This document shows, piece by piece, positions 58,755 through 64,000 of a stretch of DNA of 64,000 nucleotides (position 1 is its first letter; each line of letters begins with the position of its first letter). A program made the translations under genes and the position numbers. Source of the DNA: Escherichia ruysiae. Its GTDB lineage: Bacteria > Pseudomonadota > Gammaproteobacteria > Enterobacterales > Enterobacteriaceae. The notes beneath the pieces were generated by a model, which was given only the letters and a program-made list of their open reading frames with translations, was not told the DNA's origin and ran no database searches. The stretch spans positions 4,476,376-4,540,375 of the forward strand of contig NZ_JAVIWS010000001.1 of the NCBI RefSeq assembly GCF_031323975.1, in the 5' to 3' direction.

Positions 58755-58961
58755 TTAGTGATTCAGGCCGTTACCGCGTCCGTCGAGAAAAACTTCCACG
58801 AGCAAATCACGGGTATAAGTGCGCTCGATGCCGCGATGCAGATAAAGCCGTCCGCGTAAATTAGCTGATGCAGTCCAGGTACCATCTTTGTGTTTGACCA
58901 GCATTCCTGGCATGACCGCACCTCGATTAACGGTCTGCGTTCCATAATGTTGATGAACCAT
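58755..58961 (-). CDS. Unrecognised first gene of the PL operon (68 residues)
   Basis: [20 protein letters not shown]... 68 residues, start chosen at 58961 because GGCAGGAGTTTTT precedes it; the frame is open to 59045 without a site. Basic, beta-rich appearance ([43 protein letters not shown]). It occupies the region where lambda has N, ral, cIII and kil, but I see no Arg-rich N-like N-terminus nor resemblance to Kil or CIII. Function unknown. Confidence 0.7.
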   Translation of the reverse strand: MVHQHYGTQTVNRGAVMPGMLVKHKDGTWTASANLRGRLYLHRGIERTYTRDLLVEVFLDGRGNGLNH

Positions 58962-59230
58962 AAAAACTCCTGCCCGTAAGCTGGGCTGCTGAACATATAG
59001 AGACTTCTGCGCGTATTCAGGCGGTGGATGGCCGCCGGTTGTCATAACTAAGCCGCCTCGTTGAAGCGACTAAGGTATGAAATGTTGAGTTAATTTCAGC
59101 TGGTCACACCGACGTTCACGCGTCCGTTTCACCCCTCGCACTCCCCGAAGCCTGCTGAAATTCAAACTGCGGATCTAAGCGGTCATCGCAACGGTGAATC
59201 AGGTAGTTGCCGTATCGTTGTGTTGTTGCG
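58962..59230 (-). other. PL leader region without recognised gene
   Basis: About 270 bases from the PL start to the first gene, with no convincing coding sequence. Antitermination signals would be expected here. I see no clear copy of the boxA found on the rightward side; CCGCTTAGA near 59172-59182 (minus strand) is only a partial match. Confidence 0.4.
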
Positions 59231-59238
59231 ATGAACTT

Positions 59239-59313
59239 ATTTAAAACTATAGTTGTTTTATCGTCAACAACAAAAGTTGTTTTATTGGTTGTTTTAGATA
59301 TAACTGGTTGTAT
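59239..59313 (-). promoter_or_regulatory. PL promoter with left operators OL1-OL3
   Basis: Minus-strand promoter: TTGACG (59262-59267), 17-base spacer, TTAAAT (59239-59244). Operator-like 17-mers overlie it: AAAACTATAGTTGTTTT at 59243-59259 (OL1), ACAACAAAAGTTGTTTT at 59267-59283 (OL2), GATATAACTGGTTGTAT at 59297-59313 (OL3, weaker). A further GGTTGTTTT half-site lies at 59287-59295. The same motif repeats at the right operator, which supports a shared repressor. Confidence 0.75.
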
Positions 59314-59409
59314 TTAGGATGGATTTATTTTGTGACTTGCATCGCACAGCGATAACTGAAGCGAGGTCGTGGTGGTTTTTTGAACGGTTTGTGTGATGAG
59401 GGGAGGCAA

Positions 59410-59436
59410 AAGAAAACCCGGCACGGTGGCCGGGTT
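59410..59436 (-). terminator. Terminator of the lysogenic operon, before PL
   Basis: AACCCGGC (59415-59422), 6-base loop, GCCGGGTT (59429-59436); read leftward it is followed by TTCTTTT. It closes the cI-kinase-DUF3037 transcript and keeps it from entering PL, like the immunity-region terminator after rexB of lambda. Confidence 0.8.
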
Positions 59437-59469
59437 ATTAATAAGGAATATCACATACAAAAATAAATT

Positions 59470-60297
59470 TTAAACTTGGGGAAGTATTTTTTTTGCAAAA
59501 TCAATAGTTTCTTTGTGGTTGGATGCAGGTATATGATTTATTTTCTTAGCATCCATAGTTCTCTTTATGATGTCAATAACTTTGCTTTGGCCTGAGTTTG
59601 GTGATTCAGGAGTTTCAATTGTGAATAAAATGTCATCAAGTGAAAGCAGGTTTTCTTCTGCTGCTCGAGTTATTCTCATCACCCAAGTATCACTATGCTC
59701 CATCATTTTTCCTGGTTCAGCTTGAGTGAATGCCAGAGGTTTGATGGCACATTGGATCCTGTCATGCTTCTTGGCGACCAATGGCATTGAGAACTTTGCG
59801 AAATACCCATCAATGGTTGCTTGTTTGAAGACGTTCTTCAATCCATCTATTCTATCGATACTTCGTTTTAGCTCTCTGGCTAGAACATCTTCACGGCGCT
59901 CTTTTGTGTAGTCAGAGTGGTTTACATATTTATTGTAAATGCGGGCCAGCTCTTCTTTTGGGTTTTCGCTGAGAATCACTCTCGTAGAACTGAACTGAAA
60001 AATTGATTCTTTTTTGTTTGTAAAATATCTGAAGAATTGTGCAAGTTGTTGATGTCCAACAATCTGGGTCGCATGCATTTTTGCGAACTGTAGTTCTCTT
60101 TGTATTGAGTCTTTTGCTACAGGGAAAATACAATCATCATGGAAAAAATTCTTTACACGAGAGTCATTTCGCTTTGTGAGCTGGAAATCAAAGTAATTTT
60201 CTTTTGGCGCGCACAGAAGTACGCCTATGTTTGCGAACTCTTCAGTCTCCGCATAAGGCGCATAGCGAACGATGCTATATAGGCATGGAGTTGTCAT
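59470..60297 (-). CDS. DUF3037 family protein, partner of the HipA-like kinase
   Basis: 275 residues starting MTTPCLYSIVRYAPYAETEEFANIGVLL, which I recognise as the DUF3037 opening. Hydrophilic, rich in charged helices; no signal peptide or membrane segment. The ATG at 60297 overlaps the TGA of the kinase gene (ATGA), so translation is probably coupled; an in-frame ATG five codons earlier would lie inside the kinase gene. DUF3037 genes are often found next to HipA-like kinase genes; the role is unknown. Visibly more AT-rich than the red genes, suggesting separate acquisition. Confidence 0.8.
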   Translation of the reverse strand: MTTPCLYSIVRYAPYAETEEFANIGVLLCAPKENYFDFQLTKRNDSRVKNFFHDDCIFPVAKDSIQRELQFAKMHATQIVGHQQLAQFFRYFTNKKESIFQFSSTRVILSENPKEELARIYNKYVNHSDYTKERREDVLARELKRSIDRIDGLKNVFKQATIDGYFAKFSMPLVAKKHDRIQCAIKPLAFTQAEPGKMMEHSDTWVMRITRAAEENLLSLDDILFTIETPESPNSGQSKVIDIIKRTMDAKKINHIPASNHKETIDFAKKILPQV

Positions 60298-61043
60298 TCT
60301 ATTGCGCTCCAAAATTCATCACAATCACCTTTGTCTAGCGTAGTGCAGACAAAAGGTAAAAACTCCTCATCTACTATCCACTCTTCTGGAATTTCGTCAA
60401 GGATAGCAGGAAGCTTGTGTAAACTGTTAACGACCCTCTGGCGGTACTCTACGCGATCCACTAAATCATATTGCCATTTGCGGTTACCAGGGCCGTACAC
60501 GTGCACAGAAAAATCTTCAGGTCCAGCATTCTGATCAAATGAGAGATTATGGTCAATCAGATAATACTTATCGTTACTGATGTCATAAAGGATGTTAACG
60601 TTTCCACCTTTGTCAGTAAGCGTTCTGTCTGCATTTAATATCCATTTATCAAAAACATAGATTAATTTTTGCTGTTCGACTGGGATGATCGTTTCGTTTC
60701 TTGACTGCGTAAACGTTAACGCTATTGCACCGTCAATGAACAATGAAGCAAAGGCATATCCTGTACAAATTTGTTGCTGCAGATCAGGTGAGTACTCTAT
60801 AAGTTCCTCTGGCACAAATACGATTTTAAAGTCAGGTAAAGGAAGGCCGATATCATTAGCCAAACACGCCGAAATGAACTCAGCTAAGAGATTTTTCGGG
60901 GGCATTGATGGTTTTGACTTCAAAACATACAACTGCCCATCATCACATTTGCAAAGAAATGGCTGAGTGGAACCTTCATTGATGCGACGTATTACCTCAA
61001 CGACATTAGGTATTGCACTATTGCTGCTCGCTACGCACTCCAT
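60294..61043 (-). CDS. HipA-like serine/threonine kinase (HipA_2 type)
   Basis: 249 residues from the ATG at 61043 (AAGGG upstream). N-lobe: FLCKCDDGQLYVLKSK with putative ATP-binding Lys42, and Glu55 in LLAEF. C-lobe: DKWILNADRT (Asp132, Asn137, Asp139) then GGNVN (Asn148, Asn150), and metal-binding Asp164 in YYLIDHNLSF. These correspond to the HipA catalytic NxDRxxxN and DFG-like elements. It lies 122 bases downstream of cI on the same strand, in the rex position. No HipB-like DNA-binding antitoxin gene is adjacent. A signalling, exclusion or defence kinase is inferred. Confidence 0.8.
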   Translation of the reverse strand: MECVASSNSAIPNVVEVIRRINEGSTQPFLCKCDDGQLYVLKSKPSMPPKNLLAEFISACLANDIGLPLPDFKIVFVPEELIEYSPDLQQQICTGYAFASLFIDGAIALTFTQSRNETIIPVEQQKLIYVFDKWILNADRTLTDKGGNVNILYDISNDKYYLIDHNLSFDQNAGPEDFSVHVYGPGNRKWQYDLVDRVEYRQRVVNSLHKLPAILDEIPEEWIVDEEFLPFVCTTLDKGDCDEFWSAIE

Positions 61044-61165
61044 CACTAACCCTTATGTGATTCAAGTCTTCCATCTCATTACTCCGCATCTCAAAGAGCG
61101 GTTTAACACTGCGTGTTTAAAGAAAAACAACAGGCCTATTGCTGTAACTGTTTTTTAGCCTCACT

Positions 61166-61855
61166 TTAACCATGCTTCCTATATGTCTGAGGCATACTCC
61201 CAATAACTTTCCCAAAGATGAACACTCGGTTCATCTCGTCTTTCTCGATCGGATCCCACGGTGAGTAGCTCTTGTTATCAGAGATAACCAGCAGCTTATC
61301 CTTCATCATTTGCAGGCGCTTTACATGGGCAGTGTCGTCGTACAGAAACGCATAGATACCATCACCGTCGAAAGATTTAACAGTGATATCAACGAACAGC
61401 AGATCACCTGGTTCGATCGTTCCTGACATGCTGTCACCGCGTACGTTAATGATGCGGATATTTTCTGCCTTCCTGCCATCGAACATGTGACGAGCATCGT
61501 CAAACGAGTACTCAACCGAGCGTAGGACTTCTACAAACTCACGGTTGATGACACCCGGCCCAGCACTGACTTCTATATCAAGAACGTCAATCTTGAAGTA
61601 TTTGGAATGGCTGACAGTTGATTGTATTGGTTGCACTGTACTGTCTGACATATTTCCAACGCCAGAAGATAACCATTCTGCGCGCACACCCAAAGCGTTC
61701 GCGATCTCCACGATTTTAGTTGTTTGATTAGCTTTCCCTGTTTCGATTTTCTGAATAGCAGCCTGGCTAACCCCGACCAAATCCCCAAGCGCCTTTTGTG
61801 TAAGGCCTCGCGCTAATCTGGCTTCTTTAAGTCTTTCTGAGAGTGTTGTTTTCAT
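61166..61855 (-). CDS. cI: Prophage repressor CI (LexA-like, self-cleaving)
   Basis: 229 residues. N-terminal helix-turn-helix (LSERLKEARLARGLTQKALGDLVGVSQAAIQKIETGK) and C-terminal S24 peptidase domain: cleavage site Ala98-Gly99 in SAGPGV, catalytic Ser142 (RGDSMSG) and Lys179 (AHVKRL). RecA-stimulated autocleavage and SOS induction are expected. Start at 61855 matches the domain; upstream codons run into operator DNA. Not the lambda repressor; its operators are described separately. Confidence 0.95.
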   Translation of the reverse strand: MKTTLSERLKEARLARGLTQKALGDLVGVSQAAIQKIETGKANQTTKIVEIANALGVRAEWLSSGVGNMSDSTVQPIQSTVSHSKYFKIDVLDIEVSAGPGVINREFVEVLRSVEYSFDDARHMFDGRKAENIRIINVRGDSMSGTIEPGDLLFVDITVKSFDGDGIYAFLYDDTAHVKRLQMMKDKLLVISDNKSYSPWDPIEKDEMNRVFIFGKVIGSMPQTYRKHG

Positions 61856-61865
61856 AGTCCAAATG

Positions 61866-61932
61866 TACAACCAAGGTTTTATTCCATCAAACGAAAATGG
61901 TTGTTGACTAAAAACAACCATAGTTTTAATCT
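61866..61932 (+). promoter_or_regulatory. Right operators OR1-OR3 and PR promoter
   Basis: PR: TTGACT (61904-61909), 17-base spacer, TAATCT (61927-61932). Operator-like 17-mers: AAAACAACCATAGTTTT at 61911-61927 (OR1), AACGAAAATGGTTGTTG at 61890-61906 (OR2, other orientation), TACAACCAAGGTTTTAT at 61866-61882 (OR3, next to the cI start). A leftward repressor promoter (PRM) must lie among them, but I could not place its boxes with confidence. Confidence 0.78.
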
Positions 61933-61959
61933 TGATTCAAATTAACCACGGAGGTTGTT

Positions 61960-62190
61960 ATGAACCCAGCTATCAAAACAGCGATCAATATCGTTGGTTC
62001 ACAAAAGAAACTGGGCGCTGCTTGCGAAGTTTCACAGCAGGCCGTCTATAAGTGGCTTCACAACAAAGCAAAGGTATCCCCTGAACATGTCGGCAGCATT
62101 GTTACGGCTACTGGTGGAGTAGTGAAGGCATACCAGATTCGCCCGGATCTTCCGAAGTTGTTTCCACACACCGAAAAGAACGCAGCTTAA
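61960..62190 (+). CDS. cro: Cro-type regulator, YdaS-like
   Basis: 76 residues with a helix-turn-helix of the YdaS/Cro kind (IKTAINIVGSQKKLGAACEVSQQAVYKWLHNKAKVSPEHV). First gene of the rightward operon, transcribed from PR, with GGAGGTTGTT before the ATG. In lambdoid prophages of this type YdaS acts as Cro despite having been called an antitoxin. Confidence 0.88.
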   Translation: MNPAIKTAINIVGSQKKLGAACEVSQQAVYKWLHNKAKVSPEHVGSIVTATGGVVKAYQIRPDLPKLFPHTEKNAA

Positions 62191-62202
62191 ATTTCCATTT
62201 CA

Positions 62203-62214
62203 CGCTCTTTAACA
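62203..62214 (+). promoter_or_regulatory. boxA-like antitermination element after cro
   Basis: CGCTCTTTAACA matches the boxA consensus (lambda nut and rrn boxA) exactly in its core. It sits 13 bases after the cro stop, as nutR does. A convincing boxB hairpin was not found next to it. Confidence 0.6.
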
Positions 62215-62259
62215 ATAAGCAATCAACTTAACAGTCAATTCAAACTAAAGGAGTCAATT

Positions 62260-62799
62260 ATGCAACCACTTACATACCAACAGACTAGCGGATTTAGCCC
62301 GACTGCGGTGATAAATCGTTCTCAAACAAAACAGGTGCCAGGCCACGAAAAAATCCGTGATGCCGTCCGCGCCTGGTCGGCTGTAGATAATCAGGATGTC
62401 GTTGCCACACTCATTGTGAATGAGTATCGGGAGCAGGGCGGCGGCACCATCGATTTCCCTGATGATGTCAGCCGTGCACGCCAGAAGCTGTTCCGCTTCC
62501 TCGATAACAAATTCGATTCTGAAAAATACCGAAATAACGTGCGTGAACTGACCCCGGCAATTCTGGCGGTACTACCGCTGGAATATCGCGGTTACCTGGT
62601 TGAGCAGGATAGCTTCATGGCTAGGTTGGCTGAAATGGAAAAGGAACTCAGTGAGGCAAAACAGGCTGTCATTCTCAACGCACCACGCCACCAGAAACTG
62701 AAGGAAATTAGTGAAGGTATTGTGTCGATGTTTCGTGTGGCCCCAGATCTGGCTGGTCCATTGATGGCGATGGTTACTACCATGCTGGGGGCGATATGA
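62260..62799 (+). CDS. YdaT/CII-like regulator
   Basis: 179 residues. Sits where lambda has cII. The central part (KIRDAVRAWSAVDNQDVVATLIVNEY...RQKLFRFLDN) resembles YdaT of the Rac and CP-933P prophages, where YdaT has been described as a CII-like activator; the C-terminal part is helical with a possible coiled coil (SFMARLAEMEKELSEAKQAV). AAAGGAGTCAATT precedes the ATG. Its stop overlaps an in-frame upstream ATG of the O frame. Confidence 0.7.
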   Translation: MQPLTYQQTSGFSPTAVINRSQTKQVPGHEKIRDAVRAWSAVDNQDVVATLIVNEYREQGGGTIDFPDDVSRARQKLFRFLDNKFDSEKYRNNVRELTPAILAVLPLEYRGYLVEQDSFMARLAEMEKELSEAKQAVILNAPRHQKLKEISEGIVSMFRVAPDLAGPLMAMVTTMLGAI

Positions 62800-62885
62800 C
62801 AGGTTCAGAAATGGCGAAAGCCGGTCTGCTGGAACAGAACCGACTTTCAGGTGCAAATCGTAACACACTCATTGCGGGAGGAATT

Positions 62886-63815
62886 ATGGCAAACACTGCT
62901 GAGATATTCAATTTTCCAGTGCCGGATGCGGCACAAAAGGAGCCGCGCGTGGCAGATCTCGATGATGGTTATACGCGCATTGCAAATGAGTTGCTGGAAG
63001 CTGTAATGCTGGCCGGATTAACACAGCACCAGCTTCTGGTCTTCCTGGCTGTCATGCGCAAAACATATGGCTTTAATAAAAAACTGGATTGGGTGAGCAA
63101 CGAGCAACTTTCCGAGTTGACCGGGATATTGCCGCACAAGTGTTCTGCTGCAAAAAGCGTTCTGGTAAAGCGTGGGATTCTTATTCAGAGCGGGCGAAAT
63201 ATCGGCATTAATAATGTGGTCAGTGAATGGTCAACATTACCCGAATCAGGTAAGAAAAATAAAGTTTACCTGAAAGAGGTAAATTTACCTGAATCAGGTA
63301 AGAAAAGTTTACCCAAATCAGGTAAAGGCGTTTACCCGAATCAGGTAAACACAAAAGACAAACTAACAAAAGACAATATAAAACCTTTTTCGTCCGAGAA
63401 TTCTGGCGAATCCTCTGACCAGCCAGAAAACGACCTTCCTGTGGTGAAACCGGATGCTGCAATTCAGAGTGGCAGCAAGTGGGGGACAGCAGAAGACCTG
63501 ACCGCCGCAGAGTGGATGTTTGACATGGTGAAGACCATCGCGCCATCAGCCAGAAAACCGAATTTTGCAGGGTGGGCTAACGATATCCGCCTGATGCGTG
63601 AACGTGACGGACGTAACCACCGCGACATGTGCGTGCTGTTCCGCTGGGCATGCCAGGACAACTTCTGGTCCGGTAACGTGCTGAGTCCGGCCAAACTCCG
63701 CGACAAGTGGACCCAGCTCGAAATCAACCGAAACAAGCAACAGGCTGGCGTGACAGCCGGCAAACCAAAACTCGACCTGACGAACACTGACTGGATTTAC
63801 GGGGTGGATTTATGA
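62886..63815 (+). CDS. O: Replication initiator protein O, mosaic
   Basis: 309 residues from the ATG at 62886 (GCGGGAGGAATT upstream). The N-terminal origin-binding part (ADLDDGYTRIANELLEAVMLAGLTQHQLLVFLAVMRKTYGFNKK) resembles lambda O only partly; from SSENSGESSDQPEND (about residue 170) to the end it is almost exactly lambda O, the part that binds P. The middle of the gene encodes the origin iterons. A 62796 start overlapping the upstream gene is possible but adds an unrelated 30-residue leader. Confidence 0.93.
   Translation: MANTAEIFNFPVPDAAQKEPRVADLDDGYTRIANELLEAVMLAGLTQHQLLVFLAVMRKTYGFNKKLDWVSNEQLSELTGILPHKCSAAKSVLVKRGILIQSGRNIGINNVVSEWSTLPESGKKNKVYLKEVNLPESGKKSLPKSGKGVYPNQVNTKDKLTKDNIKPFSSENSGESSDQPENDLPVVKPDAAIQSGSKWGTAEDLTAAEWMFDMVKTIAPSARKPNFAGWANDIRLMRERDGRNHRDMCVLFRWACQDNFWSGNVLSPAKLRDKWTQLEINRNKQQAGVTAGKPKLDLTNTDWIYGVDL
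63237..63348. repeat. Replication origin iterons (five copies) inside O
   Basis: 17-bp imperfect palindromes of the form TTACC(C/T)GAATCAGGTAA at 63237-63253, 63266-63282 (TGAAAGA centre), 63285-63301, 63309-63325 (CAAATCA centre) and 63332-63348. They occur in the place of the lambda ori iterons but with a different sequence. AT-rich DNA follows (63349-63400), as expected of the unwinding element. Confidence 0.85.
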
Positions 63816-64000
63816 AAAACATCGCCGCACAGATGGTTAACTTTGACCGTGAGCAGATGCGCCGGATCGCCAACAATATGCCGGAACAGTACGACGAAAA
63901 GCCGCAGGTACAGCAGGTAGCGCAGATCATCAACGGTGTGTTCAGCCAGTTACTGGCAACTTTCCCGGCGAGCCTGGCTAACCGTGACCAGAATGAACTG
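63812..64000 (+). CDS. P: Replication protein P, 5' part (cut by window end)
   Basis: First 63 codons of lambda P (MKNIAAQMVNFDREQMRRIA...), nearly the lambda sequence. P loads host DnaB helicase onto O at the origin. The ATG overlaps the O stop codon (ATGA). The remainder lies outside the window. Confidence 0.95.
   Translation, partial: MKNIAAQMVNFDREQMRRIANNMPEQYDEKPQVQQVAQIINGVFSQLLATFPASLANRDQNEL

Larger units (their letters stand above)
54040..64000. mobile_element. Lambdoid prophage at icd, left half (right end outside window)
   Basis: Int and xis next to icd, lambda-like exo-bet-gam, an immunity region with divergent cI and cro genes between two operator clusters, and O and P replication genes, all in lambda order. 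The segment has a mosaic character: red genes and the O C-terminus are almost lambda itself, while int/xis, repressor, operators and the O N-terminus are not. The window ends within P, so late genes and attR are not seen and completeness cannot be judged. Confidence 0.95.

Noticed and set aside
60294..61043. Classical hipBA toxin-antitoxin module
   Set aside because: The kinase is a short HipA_2 type without the HipA N-terminal domain, and the partner is DUF3037, not a HipB-like DNA-binding antitoxin.
61047..61165. A separate terminator between cI and the kinase gene
   Set aside because: The only dyad there (CAATAGGCCTGTTG, minus strand) has no loop and two mismatches, so it is unlikely to stop the cI transcript.
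61960..62799. YdaS/YdaT-like genes as a toxin-antitoxin system
   Set aside because: Their position directly after PR, next to divergent cI and its operators, fits Cro and CII roles better.
63237..63348. Regular repeats in the O gene as a small CRISPR array
   Set aside because: Units are 17-bp palindromes with short non-unique spacers, lie inside a coding gene at the known lambdoid origin position, and there are no cas genes.

Overview
The window reads as Escherichia coli, or an Escherichia extremely close to it. Gene order from plsX through icd, gene lengths, and near-identical remembered protein sequences (FabH, Mfd, LolCDE, PhoPQ, PurB, MnmA) match the 24-25 min part of the E. coli K-12 chromosome. 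It is not K-12 itself. A fimbrial operon sits between fabF and pabC, the 5' part of pabC is divergent, ycfZ is absent, ymfA carries an in-frame stop, and a lambdoid prophage other than e14 occupies the icd attachment site.

Backbone, 1-54039. The window opens in plsX and runs through the fatty-acid cluster fabH-fabD-fabG-acpP-fabF. A leftward chaperone-usher fimbrial operon (5379-11364) follows: major pilin, chaperone, usher, tip adhesin and two minor pilins. Next come pabC-mltG-tmk-holB-ycfH (folate, peptidoglycan, dTMP and DNA polymerase III genes in one operon), ptsG with its regulatory leader, fhuE, the hinT-ycfL-lpoB-thiK-nagZ-ycfP string, ndh, ycfJ, comR/bhsA, ldtC, mfd, ycfT, lolCDE-nagK-cobB, a broken ymfA, potABCD, pepT, roxA, phoPQ, purB-hflD-mnmA-nudJ-rluE and icd. 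REP-type repeats lie after ycfP, ndh, cobB and pepT.

Prophage, about 54040 to beyond 64000. This is the left half of a lambdoid prophage inserted at the 3' end of icd, the site used by e14 and phage 21. Leftward genes are int, xis, several small early genes (orf73, orf63 and orf61 of lambda, plus a 27-codon membrane peptide coupled by ATGA overlaps), lambda-like exo-bet-gam, and one unrecognised first gene after PL. The immunity region has cI, two operator clusters built on one 17-bp motif, a YdaS-like cro, a YdaT/CII-like gene, a replication gene O whose origin iterons differ from lambda's, and the first 63 codons of P. No N, cIII or kil gene was recognised.

The most interesting locus is 59470-61043. 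A HipA-like kinase gene (HipA_2 type, catalytic motifs present) and a DUF3037 gene are joined by an ATGA overlap. They are co-oriented with cI and end at a hairpin terminator just before PL. That is the place lambda uses for rexAB, so they are probably expressed in the lysogen from the repressor promoter. I infer a candidate prophage-encoded exclusion or defence system; its function is not shown by the sequence.
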